Part shown: positions 7,501-16,188 of the stretch, in pieces | How positions within the stretch are numbered: the stretch's first letter is position 1 | How the letters are laid out: each line of letters opens with the position of its first letter | NCBI GenBank assembly: GCA_003483745.1 | Contig: DMYD01000026.1 | Span: 1-33,896 of the forward strand | DNA length: 33,896 nucleotides | Source: Roseburia sp. | GTDB lineage: Bacteria > Bacillota > Clostridia > Lachnospirales > Lachnospiraceae | Direction of reading: 5' to 3' | Program-made: the position numbers and the translations under genes | The notes under the pieces: model-generated | Database searches by the model: none | Seen by the model: the letters and a program-made list of their open reading frames with translations, nothing else | Told to the model about the DNA's origin: nothing

Positions 7501-9102
7501 CTATACGGTAATTTTTTCTTCGTTGATAAGCCGGATAAAGACGTCCACTAATTTTGGATCAAATTGTGTTCCTCTGTTTTTTTGCAGTTCGCTGACTGCA
7601 TAGGAGACAGAGAGAGCCTTTTTGTAAGGGCGCCTTGCAGTCATGGCATCGAAACAATCGGCGATGGTAAGAATCCGCGCCATATAAGGAATATCTTCTC
7701 CGGCAAGACCACGCGGATATCCTTTTCCGTCATAACGTTCATGATGTCCGAGTACTGCGGGAATCACATAATCCATATGCGGCAGATAGCGGATCATCTT
7801 TGTGGAGTTCTCGACATGCGTTTTCATGATCTCATATTCTTCCGGTGTCAGCGCCGAGGTTTTTTGTAAAATGCGCTCTGGAATGCTGATTTTTCCAATG
7901 TCGTGCAGCATACCGGCATCGCGCACGAGTTCAATATCATTTTCATCCATTCCAAGAGCCTGGGCTAAGATCACAGCATATTTGGAAACATTCATGGAAT
8001 GGATAAATGTATAGCTGTCCTTTGCGTCAATTGCGGCAGTCAGTGCATAAATGGTAGGTGCAACACGTTCATATGCAGTTCTTAGATTCGGGTTTGTGGA
8101 ACGTGTTTCAAGACCGGCCCGGTAAACGGTGAGATGGCCTTTGCCACTGAGTTTTCCGTAATAGGCTGCCTGCTCTGCATTGTGCAGCAAGGTTTTCGCA
8201 TCCGGTGAAATGGATGGAAAAGTGGATATACCGCAGGTAATACTTGTATCCCAGACGGTATCGTTTTTGCTTCTTAAAGCAATGATATTATGGATGATCT
8301 CAGTGGCGAGTGCACCTGCGCTATTCGGATCATCCCCCTGTGTCAGGATCATAAAGACATCTGCACCGTAGCGGAATGCAAGATCCGTTGGCCGGATCAT
8401 GGAGAGGATCGCTTGTGCACAGAGTGTGATCATGTTATCCCCTTCCGTGGCACCGTAAAGCTCATTGTAAAGTTTAAAATCGTCGATATCGAGCAGGATC
8501 AGACTGACCGGTGTATCCGAGGAACAGGCATTGTTGATGCATTCAAAAGCATGTTTCCTGTTATATAAGGAAGTAAGACTGTCTGTGATCGAAGAATGAT
8601 ACGCGTTGTGATACAGGTTGGCATTGCGCAAAAGATATGCAGCGTAGTAACAGATACGATCAAGGCAGGCAAGTTCATCTTCTGTGTAAATGCGGTCAGA
8701 GGCATCTGCAATATATAAAAGACCGATTACGGCCTGCTGATAGCGGACCGCCTTAACCGCATGAATATTTTGCTGTGTGAGCCAGCGGCTCTGGCGGGGT
8801 GTCAGCAGAGAATCGTCGATATGAAAATCCGGTCCAGTCATAAGAAGTCCTTTTTGATGCAGCAGTTCATCGAGAAATGCATCGGAAGGAACGGAGTAAT
8901 CTTTTTCAAAGAAAATATCGCCCCATCTGCGTACCGTACAGAAGGAGCGGCCAGTGGTTAAGTTCTGTGTTAGTAAAAGTCCCTGTGGATGTAATAATAA
9001 AATAAGCGAATCCATCAGGATATTATAAATTTCATCGGCCTCTAAAGTGCGGATTGCAGACGAAAGAAAATTGTCCAGAATCGTTTCAGTGTTTTCTGAC
9101 AT
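7501..9102 (-). CDS. GAF-GGDEF-HD-GYP cyclic-di-GMP signalling protein with degenerate GGDEF
   Basis: Soluble 533-residue protein. A GAF-like sensor (about 10-160) is followed by a GGDEF domain starting at DSLTSLYNR (174-182), then an HD-GYP phosphodiesterase domain (about 345-530) with HD at 400-401 (MLHDIGK), HHERYDGKGYP at 453-463 and a conserved D in IADCFDAM. HD-GYP domains hydrolyse c-di-GMP to pGpG or GMP. The GGDEF signature reads GADVF (246-250), losing the second Gly and the catalytic Glu, so cyclase activity is unlikely. The inhibitory I-site RxxD is intact as RPTD (237-240), five residues upstream of GADVF exactly as in active cyclases. Best reading: a phosphodiesterase gated by c-di-GMP or GTP bound at the GGDEF domain. 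GGAGG lies 11 bases before the ATG. Confidence 0.93.
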   Translation of the reverse strand: MSENTETILDNFLSSAIRTLEADEIYNILMDSLILLLHPQGLLLTQNLTTGRSFCTVRRWGDIFFEKDYSVPSDAFLDELLHQKGLLMTGPDFHIDDSLLTPRQSRWLTQQNIHAVKAVRYQQAVIGLLYIADASDRIYTEDELACLDRICYYAAYLLRNANLYHNAYHSSITDSLTSLYNRKHAFECINNACSSDTPVSLILLDIDDFKLYNELYGATEGDNMITLCAQAILSMIRPTDLAFRYGADVFMILTQGDDPNSAGALATEIIHNIIALRSKNDTVWDTSITCGISTFPSISPDAKTLLHNAEQAAYYGKLSGKGHLTVYRAGLETRSTNPNLRTAYERVAPTIYALTAAIDAKDSYTFIHSMNVSKYAVILAQALGMDENDIELVRDAGMLHDIGKISIPERILQKTSALTPEEYEIMKTHVENSTKMIRYLPHMDYVIPAVLGHHERYDGKGYPRGLAGEDIPYMARILTIADCFDAMTARRPYKKALSVSYAVSELQKNRGTQFDPKLVDVFIRLINEEKITV

Positions 9103-9133
9103 AGGGTAAGGAACCTCCAGGATATGATTTTTC

Positions 9134-9162
9134 TTGAGAATGTAGCAACATTATACTATAAT
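9134..9162 (+). promoter_or_regulatory. Promoter of the small gene / HD-GYP unit
   Basis: TTGAGA (9134-9139), 17 bases, perfect TATAAT (9157-9162). It overlaps the opposing promoter at 9150-9178, so two polymerases could not occupy both at once. Confidence 0.65.
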
Positions 9163-9178
9163 GCTTTTGGCGTGACAA
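9150..9178 (-). promoter_or_regulatory. Promoter of the GAF-GGDEF-HD-GYP gene
   Basis: On the minus strand, TTGTCA (9173-9178), 17 bases, perfect TATAAT (9150-9155). It is a near-consensus promoter, 48 bases upstream of the start codon. Confidence 0.75.
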
Positions 9179-9222
9179 TGGTGTTTTTGATATAGCCATT
9201 GCAGAAGAAAGAAGGAAAGAAA

Positions 9223-9453
9223 ATGAGACGCGAAGAGTTTAAGATGGAACGTACGGGATTGCTTGAGGTTGGCGATGTCCTGCCAATCACAGAGGGAAAG
9301 CTGCCGAGTTCTTATTATTATACACTTGGGAAAGCCTATGCGATGTCTGCCAATTATGCGGTAAGCGAAAGGATCAAATCAAGGGAAGGAAAGGTTGTAG
9401 ATGTAAAAGAAACTCCAAAAGGGTACTTTGTGACAGTTGAATTTGACGAATAA
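9223..9453 (+). CDS. Small protein of unknown function (76 aa)
   Basis: Not recognised. A 76-residue soluble protein with charged ends, no TM segment and no signal peptide. The middle (KLPSSYYYTLGKAYAMSANYAVSERIKSREGKV) is probably helical and the end (VVDVKETPKGYFVTVEFDE) strand-rich. ATG 9223 is chosen because AAGGA lies 6 bases upstream; a TTG at 9199 would extend it by 8 residues. It sits between the two HD-GYP genes, 42 bases before the second, and is likely co-transcribed with it. A role in c-di-GMP signalling is only guilt by association. Confidence 0.7.
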   Translation: MRREEFKMERTGLLEVGDVLPITEGKLPSSYYYTLGKAYAMSANYAVSERIKSREGKVVDVKETPKGYFVTVEFDE

Positions 9454-9495
9454 ATGTTATAAAATAAGTGTACTGCAATTTGAAAGGAAAAGTAC

Positions 9496-10548
9496 ATGCG
9501 CTATATACCGACGAGTAGGTTAGAGACGGGAATGGCTCTTGGACAGGATATTTATGATGGAGAGGGAAGACTTCTTTTAGCGAAGCACCTGCTTTTGACA
9601 TCAGAATATATATCCAATCTGGAGTTCCTCGGATATCCTGGAATATACATAGATGATGAATTTACAAGCGGGATTGAAATACAACAGGTGCTCACACCGC
9701 AGGTGCGTTGTCATGCATTGAAGCTGATACACGATCTGTTTGATTTTGATACGGATGACAGTGAACTGCCGGTGGATGAAGTAAAGTTGCGTATGACAGT
9801 GAAAAATGTTGTGGAAGACATCTTAAAAAATGGTGATGTAATGTTTAATATGATGGATATCCGCAACTATGATGAATATATTTATTACCATTCCGTAAAT
9901 GTCGGTGTGCTTTCGATTATGGTGGGAGCAAGATACGGATTGGAACGAAGCAAATTATACGATCTTGGAATTGCAGCCATGTTGCATGATATAGGAAAGA
10001 AGTTTTTACCGGAAGAAATTGCCAACGGAAAATGGCCGCTTGAAGGAGCTGAACGGGAAGCGTGGAAGAGTCATCCGAAACGTGGTGCTGAATATTTGAA
10101 AACATCATACCATTTTCCAGCTGTTGTTTATACCGGAGTCATGATGCATCATGAATGGTATAACGGTGAGGGTTATCCGTTTGGTAAATCTAAAAATGAT
10201 ATACCTTTATATGCGAGGATCATTAAGGTCACAGACAGCTATGATGCAATGATCTCCAAACGGCCCGGCAGGGAACAGCTTTCACCGGCAGATGCGATTG
10301 AATATATGATGGCAATGGCGGGAGCAGAATTTGACCCGCAGTTAGTCAATATATTTTTACGCAGAATGGCAGTATATCCGATTGGATGCGAAGTGCAGCT
10401 GTCAAACGGACTGCATGGCATTGTCGCGAAGAATTTCAGAGACTTTTCGTTAAGACCGCTGGTACGGATCGTGGAGACAGGAGAGATGCTCAATCTGCGG
10501 GATGATCCGGAAGGTCTTAGCATTACCATTGGAAGAATGATTATGTAA
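9496..10548 (+). CDS. HD-GYP domain c-di-GMP phosphodiesterase
   Basis: Soluble 350-residue protein. The N-terminal part (about 1-70, beginning MRYIPTSRLETGMALGQDIYD) is the small strand-rich domain often fused before HD-GYP. The HD-GYP domain (about 120-290) shows YHSVNVGVL, MLHDIGKKFLP with HD at 164-165, MMHHEWYNGEGYP (GYP 226-228) and KVTDSYDAM. The C-terminal 60 residues (GCEVQLSNGLHGIVAKN) form a short beta module seen at the end of such proteins. Predicted to hydrolyse c-di-GMP. GAAAGGAAAA precedes the ATG. It lies downstream of the 76-aa gene and 18 bases upstream of the TetR gene, so all three may share a transcript. Confidence 0.92.
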   Translation: MRYIPTSRLETGMALGQDIYDGEGRLLLAKHLLLTSEYISNLEFLGYPGIYIDDEFTSGIEIQQVLTPQVRCHALKLIHDLFDFDTDDSELPVDEVKLRMTVKNVVEDILKNGDVMFNMMDIRNYDEYIYYHSVNVGVLSIMVGARYGLERSKLYDLGIAAMLHDIGKKFLPEEIANGKWPLEGAEREAWKSHPKRGAEYLKTSYHFPAVVYTGVMMHHEWYNGEGYPFGKSKNDIPLYARIIKVTDSYDAMISKRPGREQLSPADAIEYMMAMAGAEFDPQLVNIFLRRMAVYPIGCEVQLSNGLHGIVAKNFRDFSLRPLVRIVETGEMLNLRDDPEGLSITIGRMIM

Positions 10549-10566
10549 GGATACTTTGAGGGAGAT

Positions 10567-11133
10567 ATGACTGGACAGGGAAAGAGCGCGATAGATACGC
10601 TTTTGGCAGAAAGTTTTAAAGAACTTGCATTAAAACAGCCGATTGAGAAAATTACGATCAAAGAGATTACAGATAAGGCGGGTGTGATACGTCCGACATT
10701 TTATAACCATTTTCAGGATAAATACGAGCTTTTGGAGTGGATCATAGATACACAGCTGATTGCTCCGGCAGAACCACTGATCCAGAACGGTATGGTAAGT
10801 GAGGCATTGGTACTTATGTTTTCTAACATTGAAAAAGAAAAGGAGTTTTATCAGAAGGCGAGCCGCTTAGAGGGACAGAATTCGTTTGAGAGCATTGCAC
10901 AATCCTGTATTATGAAAGTGTTCCTGCGCGTGGTTGAACATTCAGCAGCCACAAAGAAGCCGAAGTATATCTGGCTGACACCGGAACGTATTGCAGCTTA
11001 TTATGCACAGTCCATGTGCTACATTGTCATGAACTGGATCCAGTCAGGGATGACGATTTCAGCGAGGGAGTTAGCAGAGATCTATGATTACATTATAAAG
11101 AGATCCATGGAAGATATTTTAGCGGAAATTTAA
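10567..11133 (+). CDS. TetR/AcrR family transcriptional regulator
   Basis: A 188-residue repressor-type protein. The N-terminal TetR HTH is clear: ITIKEITDKAGVIRPTFYNHFQDKYELL (about 28-55). The C-terminal region is all-helical, as in the Firmicute TetR subgroup that often sits next to membrane exporters. GAGGGAG lies 4 bases before the ATG. It follows the HD-GYP gene closely and precedes the MMPL exporter operon, in front of which a palindrome (11285-11306) could be its operator. Ligand unknown. Confidence 0.9.
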   Translation: MTGQGKSAIDTLLAESFKELALKQPIEKITIKEITDKAGVIRPTFYNHFQDKYELLEWIIDTQLIAPAEPLIQNGMVSEALVLMFSNIEKEKEFYQKASRLEGQNSFESIAQSCIMKVFLRVVEHSAATKKPKYIWLTPERIAAYYAQSMCYIVMNWIQSGMTISARELAEIYDYIIKRSMEDILAEI

Positions 11134-11221
11134 TCTGTGATTTAAATATACAATCGGAATCAAATGTTAACTTTAATATACATTTTGGGCATTTTGTATA
11201 ATAAGACGCTACAGAGAAATT

Positions 11222-11255
11222 AGATTGAATCTTTTCAGATTCAGTCTTTTTTTTT
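11222..11255 (+). terminator. Terminator between the TetR gene and the exporter operon
   Basis: AGATTGAATC (11222-11231) pairs with GATTCAGTCT (11238-11247), with one G-T pair, running into nine T. It separates the TetR transcript from the MMPL operon. No clear promoter between here and the MMPL start could be assigned. Confidence 0.8.
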
Positions 11256-11284
11256 ACACTAAAATAAATTGTGGCAGGGGGAAG

Positions 11285-11306
11285 TGTGAAAAGACGATTT
11301 TTCACA
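11285..11306. promoter_or_regulatory. Candidate operator upstream of the MMPL operon
   Basis: Perfect 8-bp inverted repeat TGTGAAAA-N6-TTTTCACA, between the terminator and the MMPL start. Size and symmetry fit a TetR-type site, and the TetR gene is directly upstream. Assignment to that regulator is inference. Confidence 0.45.
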
Positions 11307-11373
11307 TACACAGAAATCGCGTGTAGAGATGATGCGCCGCAACAAAATAAAAAGAAAGAAAAGAGTGAAAAAG

Positions 11374-13464
11374 ATGATTAAGTTTGGAAAATGGGTAGTG
11401 AAATTCCGTATCCCGATTCTGATCCTGAGTTTTTTGCTGTTGATACCGACCGGGATCATTTACATGAATACGCGAATCAATTACGATATCCTCTCATATC
11501 TTCCAGGAGATATTGAGACGATGAAAGGTCAGGATATCCTGTTAGATGAGTTTGGAACAGGTGCTTTTTCCGTTGCAGTCATAGACGGCATGCAGGAAAA
11601 AGAGATTTCACAGTTAGAGGATAAGTTAAAAGAGATCGACCATGTCAAAGATGTTTTATGGTATGGAGCACTCGCTGATATTTCAATCCCGATGGATATG
11701 CTGCCGGATGATTTAAAAGATTCCCTGCAGAATGCAGATACAGGAAGTCAGCTTATGATCATTACATTTGATACTTCAATGTCAGCAGATGAGACATTAG
11801 ATGCGATCGAGGAAATCCGCGGACTGACCAATGAACAGTGTCTTTTGAGCGGTATGTCAGCTGTTGTTACGGATATCAAAAAGATCTGTAACAGTGAGGT
11901 CATCATGTATGTTGTGATCGCTGCCGGATTATCTGCACTGGTGCTGGCACTTACAATGGATTCTTTCCTGTTACCGTTTATTTTCCTTTTGAGTATCGGT
12001 ATGGCAATCGTATATAACCTTGGAACGAACTTTATTGCCGGAGAGATTTCCTTCGTTACACAGGCACTTGCAGCGGTATTGCAGCTTGCAGTTACGATGG
12101 ACTATTCCATTTTCTTATGGCATAGTTATTTGGAAAATCAGGAGCGTTATCCGGATGACAAGAAACGTGCGATGTCCCATGCAATCTCACAGACGTTAAC
12201 TTCCGTAGTCGGAAGTTCCATCACAACGATCGCCGGATTCCTTGCAATGTGTTTCATGACATTTACACTTGGTATGGATCTTGGTATTGTTATGGCAAAA
12301 GGTGTTGTATTTGGTGTTGTCGGTTGTGTTACAATTCTTCCTGCCATGATCCTTGCAATGGATAAATGGATTGAAAAGACAAGGCACAAAGCCATCATAC
12401 CGGATCTTGGACGTATCGGTGGATTTGTGACAAAACATTACTGGATTTTCATTATTTTATTTTTAGTGATCATTGGTCCTGCTTTCTACGGACAGAGCCA
12501 TAATCAGGTATATTACGATCTGGTAGGAACTCTTCCGGATAACTTAGAGAGTGTAAAAGCAGGAAATGCACTGGAAAATGATTTTGATATGGGTGCAACT
12601 CATGTGATCCTTGCAAGCAGTGAGCTGAATTCCAAAGATGCAAGAAATATGGAAAATGAGATCTCTGATGTAGACGGTGTCAAACTGGCATTAGGACTTG
12701 ATTCCGTTATGGGACCGACCGTACCAAAAGACATGATCCCGGATGATATCAAGGAAATGCTTGATAATGGAAAATATCAGATGATCTATGTGATGTCTGA
12801 GTACAAGACCGGATCGGATGAAGTAAATGCACAGTGTGATGCAATCCGTGATATCATTAAAAAATACGATGACAGTGCAATGTTAATTGGTGAGGCTCCA
12901 TGTACGGAGGATCTGATCACCATTACGAATACAGACTTTAATACGGTAAATGCAGTTTCGATTATTTTGATCTTCATTATCATTGCATTTGTATTAAAAT
13001 CAATTTCATTACCGGTCATCCTTGTTATGGTCATTGAATTTGCAATCTTTATCAACATGGGTATTCCGCATTATACCGGAACGGTTCTTCCGTTTATCGC
13101 TTCTATCGTAATCGGAACGATCCAGCTTGGTGCAACCGTTGACTATGCAATTCTTATGACCAATAAATATAAGAGAGCAAGAAACCATGGAGCAGAAAAA
13201 CGTGATGCAGTAAGAACCGCATTAGACAGTTCACTGCAGTCTGTCATTGTCAGTGCGTTAAGTTTCTTTGCGGCAACATTTGGTGTAGGACTTTATTCCA
13301 GTATCGATATGATCAGTTCCCTGTGTATGCTTCTTGCAAGAGGTGCCCTGATCAGTCTGGTTGTCGTAGCATTCATTCTGCCGGCAATGTTTATGGTATT
13401 TGATAAATTAATCTGTGCAACAAGTGCAGGTTTTCGTTACAAAAAAGATGCATCAGTTCATTAA
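11374..13464 (+). CDS. MMPL/RND family transporter
   Basis: Integral membrane protein of about 696 residues with the two-fold MMPL layout: TM1, a roughly 150-residue external loop, five to six TM helices, a cytosolic linker, TM7, a second loop, and the remaining TM helices. The TM4 region has TMDYSIFLWHSYLE and the matching repeat has TVDYAILMTNKYK; these paired D-Y motifs carry the proton-relay aspartates of the family. MMPL proteins export lipids or other hydrophobic compounds by proton motive force; the substrate here is unknown. ATG 11374 gives the normal start (MIKFGKWVVKFRIP). ATGs at 11329/11332 would add a 15-residue Lys/Arg-rich extension and have no better binding site. First gene of a three-gene run with 19- and 23-base gaps. 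Confidence 0.9.
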   Translation: MIKFGKWVVKFRIPILILSFLLLIPTGIIYMNTRINYDILSYLPGDIETMKGQDILLDEFGTGAFSVAVIDGMQEKEISQLEDKLKEIDHVKDVLWYGALADISIPMDMLPDDLKDSLQNADTGSQLMIITFDTSMSADETLDAIEEIRGLTNEQCLLSGMSAVVTDIKKICNSEVIMYVVIAAGLSALVLALTMDSFLLPFIFLLSIGMAIVYNLGTNFIAGEISFVTQALAAVLQLAVTMDYSIFLWHSYLENQERYPDDKKRAMSHAISQTLTSVVGSSITTIAGFLAMCFMTFTLGMDLGIVMAKGVVFGVVGCVTILPAMILAMDKWIEKTRHKAIIPDLGRIGGFVTKHYWIFIILFLVIIGPAFYGQSHNQVYYDLVGTLPDNLESVKAGNALENDFDMGATHVILASSELNSKDARNMENEISDVDGVKLALGLDSVMGPTVPKDMIPDDIKEMLDNGKYQMIYVMSEYKTGSDEVNAQCDAIRDIIKKYDDSAMLIGEAPCTEDLITITNTDFNTVNAVSIILIFIIIAFVLKSISLPVILVMVIEFAIFINMGIPHYTGTVLPFIASIVIGTIQLGATVDYAILMTNKYKRARNHGAEKRDAVRTALDSSLQSVIVSALSFFAATFGVGLYSSIDMISSLCMLLARGALISLVVVAFILPAMFMVFDKLICATSAGFRYKKDASVH

Positions 13465-13483
13465 ATAGCAGGAGGGAAAAAAG

Positions 13484-16165
13484 ATGAAATTACCGGAATT
13501 AAAGAAAAAGTTTACAAAGAAATATGTGATTCGTATTATCGCAGGTGTGCTGGTTGTCGGAATGGTTGGAACAGGAGTTTCCACCGCAAACGTTTTTGCA
13601 GCAAAAGCAGCAAAGGAGAGCACTGAGAGTGTTGCGAGCACAGAGAGTACCGAAAAAGACAGCAAAAAATCAGATACAAAAGATTCCGATGCTGAGAGCA
13701 AATTAAAAGATGCTTTAGACGACAGCATCAAGTTCAGTGAGAAAGAGATTGGCAAGGAAGAAACCGTATATGTACTTGCTGACAGCACCGGAAAGGAGCG
13801 CAAGACGATCGTTTCCGACCATCTGATCAACGATGGAAATAAGGACACAATCGAGGATGCCTCAGACTTAAAAGATATTGAAAATGTGAAAGGTGACGAG
13901 ACATTCAAACAGAGTGGAAACAAACTGACCTGGCAGGCAGACGGCAATGATATTTACTATCAGGGAACTTCCACAAAAGAAGCTCCGGTATCCCAGACGA
14001 TTACTTATTCTTTGGATGGCAAGGAAGTAAAACCGGAAGATCTTGCAGGAAAATCCGGTAAAGTAACGATCCGTTTTGACTATACCAACAATGAAAAAGT
14101 AAAAGCAAAAATTGCAGGAAAAGATGAAGATGTGTATGTTCCGTTTGCAGCGATCAGCGGAATGGTATTAGATGACAGCTTTTCAAATGTAAAAGTTACC
14201 AATGGTAAAGTGATCTCCGATGGAAAAAATAACATTGTAGTCGGATATGCACTCCCGGGTTTAAAAGAGAGTCTGGATGTGGATGATTCTGATTTTGATG
14301 GAGATGTATCAATCCCGGATTATGTGGAAGTTACAGCAGATGTAGAAAACTTCTCCTTAGATACCACAATGACGGTTGTGATGAACGCAACAAACTTTAT
14401 CAGCAAAGATGGAGACGCAGATCTTTCTGAAGTGGATGATCTGTTAGACACTTTAACAGATGCAACAGATCAGTTAAAGGATGGATCAAGCGATCTTGCA
14501 GATGGTGTAGACACCTTAAAATCCAAGATGGGTGAGTTTAAAGATGGAGTCGGCACTTTAAAGAATGGTATCAAAGATTATACCGATGGAGCTTCTACTT
14601 TATCTACAGGAATTGGAACCTTAAAAAATGGTGTTGATACTTTAGTAGGAAGTGTACCGACACTGATCAACGGAATCGGAACCTTAAAGGATGGCTCTGC
14701 AAGTGCAGCAAAGGGAGCATCTTCCTTAAAGGATGGAGCAGGAACCTTAAAGAAAGGTGCAAAAGATGTATCTACCGGAGCGAATACACTTTCCAATGGT
14801 GTGAAAGATCTTTCTACCGGAGCAAATACCTTATCAGGCGGAGCAAGTGATCTCTCCACCGGAGCAGATACGTTATCTGCCGGAGCAACATCTCTTTCCG
14901 ATGGTGCTAATACGTTATCGAGTGGAGCAAGCAGTCTGAATGATGGAGTGCAGTCGATTGCAACAAATATGAAAACGTTAGTCAGTGGAGCAAAACAAGT
15001 GTCTGACGGAGCTGCTAGTCTTAATACAGGCGTAGGTACATTGATTGGTAAACTGAATGATATGGGAACAACACTTGCAACAAATAAAGCAGGGCTTGAA
15101 GCACAGCTTCAGGAAAAAGGAACCTCACTTGAGAATGCACAGGCTACCATTAATGCATTAAAGGAAGTTCAGCAGAGTCTGATTCAGGGAATAGCTGTAG
15201 AGGGTACAAAACCGGATACTGCCATTGCTATTTTTTCACAGGTATCACAGAAACTTAATGTTCCAATCAGCAATTCAATTGATGCAGCATCAGTAATCGC
15301 AAGTTTATCCGATAAGATTGCAACGATTGGTCAGGCACAGGGAGCAGCAAATGTCATTGATACCGTAGCCGGACAGCTTGCAGGGCAGGACACGCAGGAG
15401 CAGCTTACTGCTTTAGCAACAGGAGCAAGCCAGCTTGCGGCAGGTGCACAGAATGTATATGATGGAGCAAGCCAGCTTTCCACCGGAGCAGATACAGCAG
15501 CAGCCGGTTCTGCCCAGGTAGCACAGGGAGCAGCAGACCTTGCAACGGGAGCCGGAACCTTAAAGACCGGAGCAGCAAGTCTTGCAACGGGAGCCGGATC
15601 TCTGAAAAAAGGAGCATCTGACCTTGCAACCGGAGCAACCAAGTTAAAGAAAGGAGCCGGAGATCTTGCAACGGGAGCTGGAAAAGTGGCAGACGGAGCA
15701 TCTACACTGCACAAAGGAGCATCTGATCTTTCCGATGGTTTAAATACCTTAGACGGTGGTATCGGACAGTTAAAAGAGAAAGCCGGATCCCTTTCTACCG
15801 GAGCTGACCAGTTAAAGAGCGGTACAGACCAGCTTGCAACCGGAGCATCCACACTTGTTTCAAATAACCAGAAGTTAAATGATGGTGCAGGTACTTTAAG
15901 TGATGGTACCGATGCGATCATGGATGGTGTTGGAGAACTTTCTGACGGAGCGCATCAGCTTGCAGACGGAATCACGGAATTCAGCGAGGATGGAATCGAT
16001 GAGATCATCAATTCCTACAATGGCGATATCGAGCCGCTGATCGACCGTATCCAGGCGGTATTAGATGCCGGTGCCGATTATCAGACTTATACGGATATCG
16101 CAGATGGTGTGAACGGAAGCGTTAAATTTATTATTAAAACAGATGCGGTAAAAGCTGAAGACTAA
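13484..16165 (+). CDS. Secreted/anchored Leu-x-x-Gly heptad-repeat protein (YhgE/Pip-like repeats)
   Basis: An 893-residue protein. A basic N-terminus and one hydrophobic helix (about 18-38) form a signal peptide or anchor, followed by an acidic Ser/Glu linker (about 45-85), a strand-rich domain (about 90-310), and two arrays of 7-residue repeats of pattern xxLxxGA (about 329-527 and 644-834). A roughly 115-residue helical insert divides them. The repeats match the X-X-X-Leu-X-X-Gly heptads of YhgE/Pip-like proteins, but the multi-TM C-terminus of YhgE is absent: it ends in a soluble segment (VNGSVKFIIKTDAVKAED). This suggests an extracellular rod that works with the MMPL exporter encoded upstream. 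AGGAGG lies 8 bases before the ATG. Confidence 0.88.
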   Translation: MKLPELKKKFTKKYVIRIIAGVLVVGMVGTGVSTANVFAAKAAKESTESVASTESTEKDSKKSDTKDSDAESKLKDALDDSIKFSEKEIGKEETVYVLADSTGKERKTIVSDHLINDGNKDTIEDASDLKDIENVKGDETFKQSGNKLTWQADGNDIYYQGTSTKEAPVSQTITYSLDGKEVKPEDLAGKSGKVTIRFDYTNNEKVKAKIAGKDEDVYVPFAAISGMVLDDSFSNVKVTNGKVISDGKNNIVVGYALPGLKESLDVDDSDFDGDVSIPDYVEVTADVENFSLDTTMTVVMNATNFISKDGDADLSEVDDLLDTLTDATDQLKDGSSDLADGVDTLKSKMGEFKDGVGTLKNGIKDYTDGASTLSTGIGTLKNGVDTLVGSVPTLINGIGTLKDGSASAAKGASSLKDGAGTLKKGAKDVSTGANTLSNGVKDLSTGANTLSGGASDLSTGADTLSAGATSLSDGANTLSSGASSLNDGVQSIATNMKTLVSGAKQVSDGAASLNTGVGTLIGKLNDMGTTLATNKAGLEAQLQEKGTSLENAQATINALKEVQQSLIQGIAVEGTKPDTAIAIFSQVSQKLNVPISNSIDAASVIASLSDKIATIGQAQGAANVIDTVAGQLAGQDTQEQLTALATGASQLAAGAQNVYDGASQLSTGADTAAAGSAQVAQGAADLATGAGTLKTGAASLATGAGSLKKGASDLATGATKLKKGAGDLATGAGKVADGASTLHKGASDLSDGLNTLDGGIGQLKEKAGSLSTGADQLKSGTDQLATGASTLVSNNQKLNDGAGTLSDGTDAIMDGVGELSDGAHQLADGITEFSEDGIDEIINSYNGDIEPLIDRIQAVLDAGADYQTYTDIADGVNGSVKFIIKTDAVKAED
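14468..15065 (+). repeat. Heptad-repeat coding array 1
   Basis: About 28 consecutive 21-base units encoding xxLxxGA-type heptads (LSTGANT, LSDGANT, LKKGAKD). Several neighbouring units are almost identical in DNA (ctttctaccggagc recurs), indicating recent unit duplication. Confidence 0.8.
15413..15985 (+). repeat. Heptad-repeat coding array 2
   Basis: About 27 further 21-base units with a different flavour (LATGAGT, LKKGASD, VADGAST). The phrase cttgcaacgggagc recurs several times. It is separated from array 1 by a non-repetitive insert of about 350 bases. Confidence 0.8.
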
Positions 16166-16188
16166 AGAGCCGCTTTAGGAGGAGTAAG

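Noticed and set aside
11197..11202. TATAAT upstream of the terminator at 11222 as the MMPL promoter
   Set aside because: No acceptable -35 at 16-18 bases and the terminator lies between it and the gene; not assigned.
15331..15921. Long minus-strand frame in the heptad-repeat gene
   Set aside because: A by-product of the repetitive, stop-poor 21-base units; the plus strand encodes the recognised repeats and signal peptide.
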